Source: Streptomyces katrae
GTDB taxonomy: Bacteria > Actinomycetota > Actinomycetes > Streptomycetales > Streptomycetaceae
NCBI RefSeq assembly: GCF_000717655.1
Contig: NZ_JNZY01000033.1
Span: 1-64,000 of the forward strand
DNA length: 64,000 nucleotides
Reading direction: 5' to 3'
Positions within the stretch are counted from its first letter, which is position 1, and each line of letters opens with the position of its first letter. Both the position numbers and the translations under genes were made by a program. The notes under the pieces are model-generated. The model saw nothing but the letters and a program-made list of their open reading frames with translations. It had not been told where the DNA came from and did not search any database. Positions 8,637 through 17,118 of the stretch are shown one piece after another.

Positions 8637-9056
8637 ATGCTTCGTACCATGTTCAAGTCCAAGATCCACCGTGCCACGGTCACCCAGGCCGACCTGCACT
8701 ACGTCGGGTCCGTGACCATCGATGCCGATCTGCTCGATGCGGCGGATCTGCTGCCCGGGGAGCTCGTCCACATCGTGGACATCACCAACGGGGCGCGGCT
8801 GGAGACGTACGTCATCGAGGGCGAGCGCGGTTCCGGGGTCATCGGGATCAACGGAGCCGCCGCGCACCTCGTGCACCCCGGGGACCTCGTCATCCTGATC
8901 AGCTACGCACAGGTCGAGGACGCCGAGGCGCGGGTGTTGAAGCCCCGCGTCGTGCACGTCGACGCGGACAACCGCATCGTCGAACTGGGCGCGGACCCGT
9001 CCGCCCCGGTGCCGGGAACGGACCAGGAGCGCAGCCCCCACGCGGTGGCTGTCTGA
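8637..9056 (+). CDS. panD: Aspartate 1-decarboxylase (pyruvoyl enzyme)
   Basis: A 139-residue PanD that makes beta-alanine from L-aspartate for pantothenate and coenzyme A synthesis. The proenzyme cleavage site is intact: HYVGSVTID places Gly24-Ser25 at the self-processing bond that yields the N-terminal pyruvoyl group. Further family stretches are [23 protein letters not shown], read in two parts, and [10 protein letters not shown] near residue 85. The C-terminal 20 residues are extended and Pro-rich, as in many actinobacterial forms. The next gene starts 14 bases downstream, suggesting a shared transcript. Confidence 0.95.
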   Translation: MLRTMFKSKIHRATVTQADLHYVGSVTIDADLLDAADLLPGELVHIVDITNGARLETYVIEGERGSGVIGINGAAAHLVHPGDLVILISYAQVEDAEARVLKPRVVHVDADNRIVELGADPSAPVPGTDQERSPHAVAV

Positions 9057-9070
9057 GGGAGTCGGGGACC

Positions 9071-9424
9071 ATGTCGCAGACCGGGACCATCGAGTTCAAG
9101 GACGATCGCAAGGCCGGACGGCTGCTCGCCGTCGAGGACGGGGAGGTCGTCGGCCTCATCGCGTACTTCGTGCTCGATGCGGCGCCCCACGCCCTGGTGG
9201 CGGTGCACACCATCGTCGAGCCGGGGCACGAGGGGCGGGGTATCGCCGGGGACCTGGTGAAGGGGTTCTACGGGATCGCCGCCGCCGAGGGGGTGCCGGT
9301 GGTTCCGCTGTGCCCGTACGCGGCGAGCTGGGCCGCCCGCCACCCCGACCGGGCGCCCGAGGCGCCGGCCGGTCTCGTCGCGGCGGCGAAGGCGCAGCTC
9401 GACGCGAGCCCCGACCTCTGGTGA
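9071..9424 (+). CDS. Small GNAT-family N-acetyltransferase
   Basis: A 117-residue single-domain GNAT of the YjdJ/NATD1 kind. The acetyl-CoA binding loop GHEGRGIAGD is at residues 52-61, after the beta-strand HALVAVHTIVEP, and PLCPYAASWAARHPD forms the usual C-terminal motif of this subfamily. The substrate is unknown. It lies 14 bases behind panD and overlaps the next gene by GTGA, so the three are probably co-expressed. In enterobacteria a GNAT protein, PanZ, triggers PanD maturation; whether this unrelated-looking GNAT does so is only a guess. Confidence 0.85.
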   Translation: MSQTGTIEFKDDRKAGRLLAVEDGEVVGLIAYFVLDAAPHALVAVHTIVEPGHEGRGIAGDLVKGFYGIAAAEGVPVVPLCPYAASWAARHPDRAPEAPAGLVAAAKAQLDASPDLW

Positions 9425-10050
9425 CGAGCCTGACGCTGCTGCACACCTCACCGGTCCACGTGCCGGTCTTCGACGCCCTGCGGGACCGGGAGCACCCCGG
9501 TGCCGTGCTGCGTCACCTCGTGGTGCCGGAGCTGCTGGACCGGGCCCGTACGCAGGGCCCGGACGCGGTGGCTCCGGACCTGCGGGCCCTGCTGGCCGGC
9601 TCCGACGGCCCGGTCCTCGTCACCTGCTCGAGCATCGGCGGCGTCGCGGAGTCCCTGGCCCCCGAGCTGGGGGTCCCGGTGCTCCGCGTCGACCGCCCGA
9701 TGGCCGCCGAGGCCGTCCGCACGGGCCCGCGCATCGTGGTCCTGGCCACCGTGGAGTCGACGCTGGCCCCGACGGCCGCCCTCGTGGCGGAGGAGGCCGA
9801 GCGCGCCGGCCGCCCGGTGTCGGTCCGTACGCACCTGGTCGCCGGAGCCTGGGACCGCTTCGCGGCCGGGGACACCGCCGGCTCCCTCGACCTCGTGGCC
9901 GAGGCGGCCGACGCCGTCACGGACGCGGACGTCATCGTTCTGGCCCAGGCCTCGATGGCCGGCGCGGGAGCCCTGACCACGACGCCCACGCCGACCCTCT
10001 CGAGCCCGGCCCCGGGCCTCGCGGCGGCGCTCCTCGCGCAGCCCGGGTGA
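9421..10050 (+). CDS. Asp/Glu racemase-like protein with one retained Cys
   Basis: A 209-residue protein starting at a GTG that overlaps the preceding stop. It resembles the aspartate/glutamate racemase superfamily: an N-terminal HTSPVHVPVFDALRD, the Cys69 motif VLVTCSSIGGVAE and a second-half motif at VIVLAQASMAGAG. In true racemases the second motif carries the partner catalytic Cys, but here it reads AQAS, so racemase chemistry is doubtful. It may be a hydrolase, decarboxylase or binding protein of the same fold. The link to panD is by position only. Confidence 0.72.
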   Translation: MTSLTLLHTSPVHVPVFDALRDREHPGAVLRHLVVPELLDRARTQGPDAVAPDLRALLAGSDGPVLVTCSSIGGVAESLAPELGVPVLRVDRPMAAEAVRTGPRIVVLATVESTLAPTAALVAEEAERAGRPVSVRTHLVAGAWDRFAAGDTAGSLDLVAEAADAVTDADVIVLAQASMAGAGALTTTPTPTLSSPAPGLAAALLAQPG

Positions 10051-10100
10051 TCCGAGAGGCCGCCGGGCGTACCGGGCAGGATCCGGGGAAGGTGGGTCAT

Positions 10101-10364
10101 ATGGTGCGAAACGAAGAACAGACGCAGCCGCCCGTCCCCGGGCCGGATCCTGTGCCGCCCACGCCCGAGCCGCATCCCTTCCCCGACCCCGAGCCCATCC
10201 CGCGGCCGGTGCCGCCGGTACCCGCGCCGGTGCCCGAGCCCGATCCGGTACCTCCGCCGCCCGGGCCCGCGCCGATCCCGCAGCCCGGGCCGCTCAGCCG
10301 GGACCGGGCGCGGGGCCAGGTGGCCCGGAGCTGGGCCGTCCGGAGCCGGGCCGTACGCAGCTAG
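10101..10364 (+). CDS. Small proline-rich protein
   Basis: An 87-residue frame beginning at the ATG at 10101, preceded by GGGGAAGG. Residues 8-65 are a Pro/Glu/Asp repeat region with PEP, PDP and PVP units. The tail is basic (RDRARGQVARSW). There is no signal peptide or membrane segment. Pro-rich frames arise easily in such DNA, so coding is less certain than for neighbours. Its stop overlaps the convergent gnd stop by three bases. Confidence 0.5.
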   Translation: MVRNEEQTQPPVPGPDPVPPTPEPHPFPDPEPIPRPVPPVPAPVPEPDPVPPPPGPAPIPQPGPLSRDRARGQVARSWAVRSRAVRS

Positions 10365-11803
10365 GCCGTACGGACCTCCGAGCGGTCGCCGCTCCAGAGG
10401 GTGTGGAACGAGCCCTCGCGGTCGGTGCGCCGGTAGGTGTGCGCCCCGAAGAAGTCCCGCTGCCCCTGGGTGAGGGCCGCCGGGAGCCGCTCCGCGCGCA
10501 GCGCGTCGTAGTACGCCAGTGAGGCCGCGAACGCCGGAGCCGGGATGCCGTGGCGCACCGCCGCCGCAAGGACCTCCCGCCAGTCGTCCTGCGCCGCGCC
10601 GATCTCCTGCGCGAAGCCCGCGTCCGCCAGCAGGCTCGGCAGGTCCGGCTGCGCGTCGTAGGCCGTGCGGATCCGGTCCAGGAACGCCGCCCGGATGATG
10701 CAGCCGCCCCGCCACAGCGAGGCCACCGCGCCCGGGTCCACGCCCCAGCCGTACTCCTCGCTGCCCGCCAGGATCTGGTGGAAGCCCTGGGTGTACGAAA
10801 CGATCTTCGAGGCGTAGAGGGCCTGCTCCACCCGGGCGGCGAACGCGTCCGCCGCCTCCGCCGACAGCGGCGCCGCCGCCGGGCCCGCGAGCCCTCGGGC
10901 GGCCGTACGCAGCTCCGCGTGGCCCGACACCGAACGGGCGAAGACCGCCTCAGCGATACCCGACACCGGCACGCCCAGGTCCAGCGCGATCTGCACGGTC
11001 CAGCGGCCGGTGCCCTTCTGCTCGGCCGCGTCCGCCACGACGTCGACGAACGGCTGCCCGGTCCCGGCGTCCGTGTGGGCCAGCACCTCCGCCGTGATCT
11101 CGATCAGGTACGAGTCCAGCCGGCCCCGGTTCCACTCCCGGAAGGTCTCCGCGATCTTCGCGGGGGAGTAGCCGGCGACCTCGCGCAGCAGGTGGTAGGC
11201 CTCGGCGATGAGCTGCATGTCGGCGTACTCGATGCCGTTGTGCACCATCTTGACGAAGTGTCCGGCGCCGTCGGGGCCGACGTGCGAGACGCACGGCGTA
11301 CCGTCCTTGGCCTTCGCCGAGATCTTCTCCAGCATCGGACCGAGGGACGCGTACGACTCGGCCGAGCCGCCCGGCATGATGCTCGGGCCGAGCAGCGCAC
11401 CCTCCTCGCCGCCCGAGATGCCCGCACCCACGAAGTGGATGCCCTGCTCGCGCAGCTCCTTCTCGCGCCGCCGGGTGTCCTCGAAGTGCGCGTTGCCGCC
11501 GTCGATGACGATGTCACCCGGCTCCAGCAGCGGGGCGAACTCGCGGATCACCGCATCCGTCGGATCCCCGGCCTTCACCATGATGATCAGACGGCGCGGC
11601 CGCTCCAGCGCGTCCACGAATTCCTTGGCGGACCCGGCGGCGACGAAGCTCCCCTCGTGCCCGAACTCCTCCACCAGTGCGGTGGTCTTCGCGGCCGTGC
11701 GGTTGTGGACGGCGACGGTGTAGCCGTTGCGGGCGAAGTTCCGGGCGAGGTTGCTTCCCATCACCGCGAGCCCGGTGACGCCGATCTGGGCCGTGCTGCT
11801 CAT
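10361..11803 (-). CDS. gnd: 6-phosphogluconate dehydrogenase, decarboxylating
   Basis: A 480-residue enzyme of the oxidative pentose phosphate pathway that converts 6-phosphogluconate to ribulose 5-phosphate, CO2 and NADPH. The Rossmann motif GVTGLAVMGSNLARNFA is at residues 8-24 and is followed by VAVHNRT, where Arg-Thr after the second strand fits NADP. The catalytic stretch GHFVKMVHNGIEYADMQLIAE carries the conserved Lys, Asn and Glu residues. The C-terminal helical domain includes QGQRDFFGAHTYRRTD. The length is typical. It runs alone leftward and convergent to the proline-rich frame. Confidence 0.95.
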   Translation of the reverse strand: MSSTAQIGVTGLAVMGSNLARNFARNGYTVAVHNRTAAKTTALVEEFGHEGSFVAAGSAKEFVDALERPRRLIIMVKAGDPTDAVIREFAPLLEPGDIVIDGGNAHFEDTRRREKELREQGIHFVGAGISGGEEGALLGPSIMPGGSAESYASLGPMLEKISAKAKDGTPCVSHVGPDGAGHFVKMVHNGIEYADMQLIAEAYHLLREVAGYSPAKIAETFREWNRGRLDSYLIEITAEVLAHTDAGTGQPFVDVVADAAEQKGTGRWTVQIALDLGVPVSGIAEAVFARSVSGHAELRTAARGLAGPAAAPLSAEAADAFAARVEQALYASKIVSYTQGFHQILAGSEEYGWGVDPGAVASLWRGGCIIRAAFLDRIRTAYDAQPDLPSLLADAGFAQEIGAAQDDWREVLAAAVRHGIPAPAFAASLAYYDALRAERLPAALTQGQRDFFGAHTYRRTDREGSFHTLWSGDRSEVRTA

Positions 11804-11988
11804 GCGTGCGCTCCTGAGTGCTTCGATGTGCGGGTGGAAGCGACGCTACATGGGCAGAGATGCCCGGAGATCTCGCGCCGTGCGAAAGAATGTCAACTTC
11901 CTTGGAAGTGAGCCCTGTTGCGCCCCTTGTCATGCTCTGATCGCGCCGTTAGGTTGTGCGGTTCCTGATGTCTTCAATGGGGGCTCCC

Positions 11989-13254
11989 ATGGGTGTACGG
12001 GGTCGGCACCGCCGGTACCAGCCGAGCAGCATCAACCGCGCCTCGCTCGTCGTCACCGCCGGTGGCGCCGGGCTTGCACTCCCTCTGATCAGTGCCGGAA
12101 GCGCCCACGCCGCCTCGGTGGACACCTGGAACAAGGTCGCCGACTGCGAGTCCACCAGCAGCTGGCACATCAACACCGGCAACGGCTACTACGGCGGACT
12201 CCAGTTCAGCCAGAGCACTTGGCGCGCCTTCGGCGGCACCGCGTACGCCGCCCGCGCCGACCAGGCCACCAAGGACCAGCAGATCGCCGTCGCCGAGAAG
12301 GTCCTCAAGGGACAGGGCCCGCAGGCCTGGCCGGTCTGCGGGAAGCAGGCCGGCCTCTCGCGCAGCGGCCCGGCGCCCGCCGTCTCCCCGCAGGGCCAGG
12401 GCCAGGGCGTGAAGGTCCAGGTCAAGGTCCAGGAGGCGAAGCCCGCCGTCCCGCAGACCAGCACCCCCCGCCCGACCGGGACTTCGGTGCTGCCCAACCC
12501 GTACGTCGTCGCGCCCGGCGACTCCCTCTCGGCGATCGCCACGAGCCAGCACGTCGAGGGCGGCTGGCAGGCGCTGTACGAGACCAACCGGGCCACCGTG
12601 GGCAGCAACCCGAACCTGATCTTCCCCGGTCAGCGGCTCACCCTGCGCATCACCGCCGCTCCCGCCCCGCCCACGGCCCCGCCCGCGCAGAACCCCGAGA
12701 AGCCGCCGCGGACGGCCGAGCCGGTCAAGCCCGTGGAGCCGAACGCGCAGAAGCCGGCGGAGAAGCCCGCAGAAAAACCGGCGGAGAAGCCTGCCGCGAA
12801 GCCCGCCGAAAAACCTGCCCCCGCCTCAGTGCAGCAGAAGCCCGCCCCGGGCGGCTTCGTCGCCCCCGTGGACGCCGCCGTCGGCACCTCGTACCACGTC
12901 GCGGGTTCCTCCTGGTCCAGCGGCTACCACACGGGCGTCGACTTCCCGGTGGCCACCGGGACCTCCGTCAAGGCCGTCGGCCCCGGCGACGTGGTCTCCG
13001 CCGGCTGGGCCGGTGCGTACGGATACCAGGTCGTCATCCGGCACGCCGACGGCCGGTACTCCCAGTACGCGCACCTGTCGGCGCTCGGGGTCAAGGCCGG
13101 GCAGCAGGTCTCGGGCGGCCAGCGGATCGGCCGCTCCGGCTCCACCGGCAACACCAGCGGACCGCACCTCCACTTCGAGATGCGCACGTCCCCCGGCTAC
13201 GGCTCCGACATCGACCCGCTGAAGTACCTCCGCGGCCGCGGCGTCGGCATCTGA
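11989..13254 (+). CDS. Secreted cell-wall hydrolase: Rpf-like domain, LysM, M23 peptidase
   Basis: A 421-residue exported protein. The ATG at 11989 was chosen because GGGGG lies five bases upstream and a signal peptide (residues 1-41, ending SAGSAHA) follows. Residues 42-117 are a resuscitation-promoting-factor-type transglycosylase with Glu in VADCESTSSW and YGGLQFSQSTWRAFGG. A LysM domain follows (about 168-222, YVVAPGDSLSAIA). Then comes a linker of repeated AEKP units and an M23 endopeptidase domain (about 285-417) with zinc ligands in HTGVDFP and GPHLHFEM. One protein could thus cut both glycan and peptide bonds of peptidoglycan, as in spore germination or growth. The C-terminal third is overlapped antisense by the next gene. 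Confidence 0.93.
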   Translation: MGVRGRHRRYQPSSINRASLVVTAGGAGLALPLISAGSAHAASVDTWNKVADCESTSSWHINTGNGYYGGLQFSQSTWRAFGGTAYAARADQATKDQQIAVAEKVLKGQGPQAWPVCGKQAGLSRSGPAPAVSPQGQGQGVKVQVKVQEAKPAVPQTSTPRPTGTSVLPNPYVVAPGDSLSAIATSQHVEGGWQALYETNRATVGSNPNLIFPGQRLTLRITAAPAPPTAPPAQNPEKPPRTAEPVKPVEPNAQKPAEKPAEKPAEKPAAKPAEKPAPASVQQKPAPGGFVAPVDAAVGTSYHVAGSSWSSGYHTGVDFPVATGTSVKAVGPGDVVSAGWAGAYGYQVVIRHADGRYSQYAHLSALGVKAGQQVSGGQRIGRSGSTGNTSGPHLHFEMRTSPGYGSDIDPLKYLRGRGVGI

Positions 13255-14094
13255 CCCCCGTGCGTGCGGCGGAACGACCATGAGCAGGATCAGGCCGGCC
13301 ACCGCCAGCACGGCACTCGCCAGTGCCGCCGCCGTGCCCGCGGCCCCGTACCGGAAGCCCTCATCGAACACGGAGATGCCCACAGCGGCCGCGACCACCG
13401 GGTTCACCACGGTCACCGTCGCCAGCGGCGCGGTCAGCCCCGCGCCCCGGTAGGCCGCCTGCGACAGCAGCAGTCCGCCGGACGCCAGGACGGCGATCGC
13501 CGCCAGGTCGGGCCACAGCGGGCCGAGCTCGCCCCCCGGGGAGAAGCCCTCGGCCACCGCCTTGGTGAACACGGATGCCATGCCGAAGGCCGTACCCGCC
13601 GCGGCCGCCAGCAGCACGCTGCGCAACACCGGCCGGTGCATCCGGTGCGCCGCCACGAAGAGCGCGGCCACCCCGGCCCCGGTGACGATCAGCAGCAGGC
13701 TCCGCTCCCCGCCCGCCAGGGGCTGCTCCGTATCCCCGTCCCCGCCCGTCAGCGCCAGCAGTCCGGCCAGCCCCACCGTGGCCAGCACCGCGCCCCGCCA
13801 GGCCGCCGCACCCGCCCGCCGGTGTACGAGGACCGCCGCCATCGGCAGCGCGAAGACGATGGTCAGCGCGCCGAGCGGCTGCACCAGGCTCAGCGGTCCG
13901 TACGCGAGGGCCACCACGTGCAGCAGCGCGCCCAGGCCGTTCAGCCCGACCGCGCACCACCAGCCGGCCCGGCGCAGCGGCGCGTACGGGCGGTCCGGGG
14001 TGCTCGCCGCGACCTGTTCCTGGACGATCGCGCCGCCCGCGTACGCGACGGCGGACACCAGGCAGAGCAGGACCGACAGCGCTAGGGCACTCAT
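12826..14094 (-). CDS. DMT-family membrane transporter with long antisense tail
   Basis: The ATG at 14094 opens a protein with about ten hydrophobic segments in residues 1-285, resembling DMT/EamA-type transporters (LVSAVAYAGGAIVQEQ, LSLVQPLGALTIVFALP, SVFDEGFRYGAAGTAAALA). The membrane part ends at LILLMVVPPHAR near 13266. No stop follows there, and the frame continues 140 residues, opposite the M23/LysM coding region, to 12826. That tail is Gly/Asp-rich and looks like the antisense of a real gene. The natural stop may have been lost, or the family gene simply ends earlier and this is a mutation. Substrate unknown. Confidence 0.78.
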   Translation of the reverse strand: MSALALSVLLCLVSAVAYAGGAIVQEQVAASTPDRPYAPLRRAGWWCAVGLNGLGALLHVVALAYGPLSLVQPLGALTIVFALPMAAVLVHRRAGAAAWRGAVLATVGLAGLLALTGGDGDTEQPLAGGERSLLLIVTGAGVAALFVAAHRMHRPVLRSVLLAAAAGTAFGMASVFTKAVAEGFSPGGELGPLWPDLAAIAVLASGGLLLSQAAYRGAGLTAPLATVTVVNPVVAAAVGISVFDEGFRYGAAGTAAALASAVLAVAGLILLMVVPPHARGSDADAAAAEVLQRVDVGAVAGGRAHLEVEVRSAGVAGGAGAADPLAARDLLPGLDPERRQVRVLGVPAVGVPDDDLVSVRTGPAGGDHVAGADGLDGGPGGHREVDARVVAAGPGGTRDVVRGADGGVHGGDEAARGGLLLH

Positions 14095-14341
14095 GAATGC
14101 CACAATGCCCGACCTGAGCTGCCTATTCCTCCCCCTACAGGCGGTCATCGGTCATACCTCGGGCATACTCCGAAAGGAGTACATGCCCCCTCGGGTCCTG
14201 CCCAAGGTGACGGCCCCGTCGCGGTGCGTGAGACGCGGGAGAACGGGTTTGGTCCCGGGCGCGTCGGATCCGTACAGTGGCGGTTTTGGGGACTTCCGCA
14301 GCAGGCGGTTGCGGACGAGTGATCAAGGAACGGCAACGGCC

Positions 14342-15835
14342 ATGACGGTGACCGAAGACAACCACGTGACCGGGGACGACCACGGCTACGGGCCGGGCAT
14401 CGACCCGGACCGCATGGCCGTCTGCCTCAGCGTGCTCGACGAGCTCGACCAGCTCGACGTCGACCACCCGGACGCCATCACCGTACGCCGTGCCACCGCG
14501 GGCATCTACCGCACGGTCAAGCAGCGCCGCCGCCAGGAGCGCCGCGCCGCCAAGACCGCCAACGACAAGGCCGTCACCGAGGCCACCGCGACGGGCTCCG
14601 CCGAGCGCATCGACGACGAGACCGAGGGCATCCTGCCCTCCTCGGTCACGGAGGCCGGCCGGATCGCCGGGATACTCCAGCGCCCGCGCTCCTGCTACGT
14701 CTGCAAGACGCGCTACGTCGAGGTCGACTACTTCTACCACCAGCTCTGCCAGGAGTGCGCCACCGAGAACCGCGTGAAAAGAGAGGCCCGCGCCGACCTC
14801 ACCGGCAAGCGCGCGCTGCTCACCGGCGGCCGGGCCAAGATCGGCATGTACATCGCGCTGCGGCTGCTGCGCGACGGCGCCCACACGACGATCACCACCC
14901 GCTTCCCCAAGGACGCCATCCGCCGCTTCAAGGCGATGGACGACTCGGCGGACTGGATGCACCGCCTGGAGGTCGTCGGACTGGATCTGCGTGACCCGGG
15001 CCAGGCCGTGGCGCTCGCCGACCAGGTGGCCGAGGCCGGCCCGCTCGACATCCTGATCAACAACGCGACGCAGACCGTCCGCCGCCTGCCCAGCGCGTAC
15101 GCCGCGCTGGTCGAGGGGGAGAGCGCCCCGCTGCCGGCCGGCGAGCTCCCCGCCCACCACGTCATCGGCGCGTTCAACTCCGGTGCGGTCGACGGCTTGG
15201 CGGCGCTGCCCGTCGGCGTGAGCGGGCTCGACGCGCAGAAGGTCGCCGACCTCGCCCTGGTCGCGGGCAACGCGAGCATCGAACGGCACCTCGACGGCAC
15301 CGCCATCGACGCGGGCGGCCTGCTGCCCGACGTGGTCGAGACCAACACCTGGGTGCAGACCATCGACCAGATCTCCCCGGTGGAGCTGCTCGAGACCCAG
15401 CTGTGCAATTACACGTCGCCGTTCATCCTGATCAGCGCGCTCCGGCCGTCGATGGCCGAGGCCGCCCGCAAGGCGTCCAGCGGGCGGGCGTACGTGGTCA
15501 ACGTGTCGGCCATGGAGGGGGTGTTCAGCCGCGGTTACAAGGGCGCGGGGCACCCGAACACCAATGCCGCCAAGGCCGCGATGAACATGGTGACGCGGAC
15601 CAGCGGCCAGGAGATGTTCGAGACCGACCGCATCCTCATGACCTCGGTCGACACCGGCTGGATCACCGACGAGCGCCCGCACTTCGACAAGCTGCGCCTG
15701 GCCGAGGAGGGCTTCCACGCCCCGCTCGACCTGGTCGACGGTGCGGCCCGGGTCTACGACCCCGTCGTCCGCGGCGAGTCCGGCGAGGACCTGTACGGAG
15801 TCTTCCTCAAGGACTACGCGCCGGCCAACTGGTAG
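14342..15835 (+). CDS. Atypical SDR oxidoreductase with N-terminal zinc finger
   Basis: A 497-residue protein. Residues 1-115 are hydrophilic and helical. A C-X2-C-X14-C-X2-C site follows (CYVCKTRY to LCQECA, about 118-140). From about residue 157 a short-chain dehydrogenase fold begins with the nucleotide loop LLTGGRAKIGMYIALRLL, and INNATQTVRR near 240. In the catalytic region (VVNVSAMEGVF, then GHPNTNAAKAAMN) the Ser and Lys are present, but the Tyr of YxxxK appears replaced by Thr. The insert between 255 and 340 is long for the family. It may be a non-catalytic or altered SDR. The substrate is unknown. The gene is monocistronic, ending at a strong hairpin. Confidence 0.85.
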   Translation: MTVTEDNHVTGDDHGYGPGIDPDRMAVCLSVLDELDQLDVDHPDAITVRRATAGIYRTVKQRRRQERRAAKTANDKAVTEATATGSAERIDDETEGILPSSVTEAGRIAGILQRPRSCYVCKTRYVEVDYFYHQLCQECATENRVKREARADLTGKRALLTGGRAKIGMYIALRLLRDGAHTTITTRFPKDAIRRFKAMDDSADWMHRLEVVGLDLRDPGQAVALADQVAEAGPLDILINNATQTVRRLPSAYAALVEGESAPLPAGELPAHHVIGAFNSGAVDGLAALPVGVSGLDAQKVADLALVAGNASIERHLDGTAIDAGGLLPDVVETNTWVQTIDQISPVELLETQLCNYTSPFILISALRPSMAEAARKASSGRAYVVNVSAMEGVFSRGYKGAGHPNTNAAKAAMNMVTRTSGQEMFETDRILMTSVDTGWITDERPHFDKLRLAEEGFHAPLDLVDGAARVYDPVVRGESGEDLYGVFLKDYAPANW

Positions 15836-15845
15836 GCCGGCCGTC

Positions 15846-15882
15846 CCGTGCCCCGGTCCCTCTCGAGGGGGCCGGGGCACGG
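15846..15882. terminator. Bidirectional terminator hairpin
   Basis: CCGTGCCCCGG and CCGGGGCACGG pair, extended by CCTC/GAGG inside, around a short loop. The hairpin lies between the stops of the convergent SDR and HD-domain genes and can serve both. A short T run (TCGTTTC) follows on the plus strand. Confidence 0.7.
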
Positions 15883-15887
15883 TCGTT

Positions 15888-16469
15888 TCACGGCGTGCGC
15901 TCGTACGCCCCGGCCGCCACCAGTTCGAGTACCGGACGCCAGTCCTCCATCGCGCCCGCGTCGAGCCCGACGACCTTGCCCGCGTCATCCGCTTGGCGCA
16001 ACGTCACGGCAGCCTCCGCATCGGGGTCGGCCGCGAAGGCCCGGACCTCCGCGCCGTCCATCAGCCCGCCCTGCGCGCGCAGCGTCAGCGCGCTCTGCGG
16101 GGACAGTGCCCGGCCGGGCTCCACGGCCGCCAGGTAGCGTTTGGCCGGGACGTGCAGCCGCACCAGCCGGGCCACCCGTTCCCCGAGCAGCGGACGGATC
16201 GCCTCCGCCGCATGGTCGGCGTGGCCCGCGTCGTCTCCGGGGAAGAGCAGATGACCGAGGTCGTGGACGAGTCCGGCGACCTGGAGCTCCTTGTCGAACG
16301 GATGCGAGCGGCGCAGCAGTGCAGCAGTCTGGAGCCCATGATCGTGCAGATCGACCGGGTCTCCGCTGCGGCCGGGCGTGTCCCACGCCCCTCGGCACGC
16401 GAGCAGCAGCTCCATCAGCTCCTCGACGCTGTCGACCCTCGGCACCTCCGGCACTCCGGACCTCGCCAC
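15888..16469 (-). CDS. HD-domain protein, PhnZ-like oxygenase/phosphohydrolase family
   Basis: A 193-residue HD-superfamily protein. The GTG at 16469 was chosen because AAGGAG lies five bases upstream; the frame is open further up. Metal-binding motifs are DLHDHGLQTAALL and LVHDLGHLLF, then DHAAEAIRPLLGERVARLVRLH in two helices, and LRQADDAGKV. The pattern matches the phosphonate-degradation HD group (PhnZ/TmpB), mixed-valent di-iron oxygenases. No phosphonate genes are nearby, so a different small-molecule substrate or a phosphohydrolase role is possible. Confidence 0.78.
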   Translation of the reverse strand: MARSGVPEVPRVDSVEELMELLLACRGAWDTPGRSGDPVDLHDHGLQTAALLRRSHPFDKELQVAGLVHDLGHLLFPGDDAGHADHAAEAIRPLLGERVARLVRLHVPAKRYLAAVEPGRALSPQSALTLRAQGGLMDGAEVRAFAADPDAEAAVTLRQADDAGKVVGLDAGAMEDWRPVLELVAAGAYERTP

Positions 16470-16758
16470 CGCCGCTCCTTCCGCCGCCCTCACTCCGGTC
16501 CTGCTACTCGGGTCGAGCAGACCACCCGTCACGGGCCCACCGGCGTACGACTTCCTGAACTCGCGGAGAAATCAAGCCGTCGAGTGGATTTTGCCAGTCT
16601 ATTGAGCAGGGACGCGCTCATATGTGTACTCTGAGTGGCACAAGACGGCCGCATCCAGGCCACGCTCCACCAAGGCGCCACCGCGTCCGGAAACCCTTTA
16701 TCCCTTGTGCCCGGCGCGCGGCTCGCCCTCCGGGTTACGCGACACAAAGGAGTGCGCG

Positions 16759-16935
16759 GTGACAGACACGACGACGAAGCCCGACGAGACGCTGGGAGAG
16801 CGCCCCGCAGGACGGGTCCGCCCCCACACCGACGAGCTCGGCAGCCTCGAAGTCTGGGCCCGGTCCGCCCCCATCCGGCTCGCGGGCTACGAGGACGACC
16901 TGGCGGAGTCCCACATCCTGCGCGGCATCGACTAG
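16759..16935 (+). CDS. Small conserved-looking protein, 58 residues
   Basis: A short frame with an excellent AAGGAG seven bases before the GTG. The product is hydrophilic (starts TDTTTKPDETLGERPAG, ends EDDLAESHILRGID) with no signal peptide, Cys residues or membrane segment. The good initiation site and balanced composition argue that it is real. I do not recognise the family. It stands alone between the HD gene and the epimerase gene, both of which have other orientation or distance. Confidence 0.62.
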   Translation: MTDTTTKPDETLGERPAGRVRPHTDELGSLEVWARSAPIRLAGYEDDLAESHILRGID

Positions 16936-17118
16936 TCCCACGACGTCCGTTCCCCAGGACGTCACACAGCGCCCCCGAGCCGACCCGCGACGGGGGCGCG
17001 GTGCTGAGCCCGATCGTCCGAAGCCCTGGACGGGTTCCCGTCGGCCGTACGCCGTGAGCGTCATCGCTGTGGGCGATCAAGACTTCCGGCCGGTCCCCGC
17101 CCCCGGCACGCTGGCCGC

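Noticed and set aside
11804..11988. ydaO-type c-di-AMP riboswitch before the Rpf-like gene
   Set aside because: Such riboswitches precede some Streptomyces wall-hydrolase genes, but this 185-base leader is short and I could not see the conserved core. A covariance-model search would decide.
16101..16110. tRNA genes anywhere in the window
   Set aside because: No stretch with a tRNA-like T-loop (GGTTCGAATC type) and matching acceptor stem was found in the intergenic regions.
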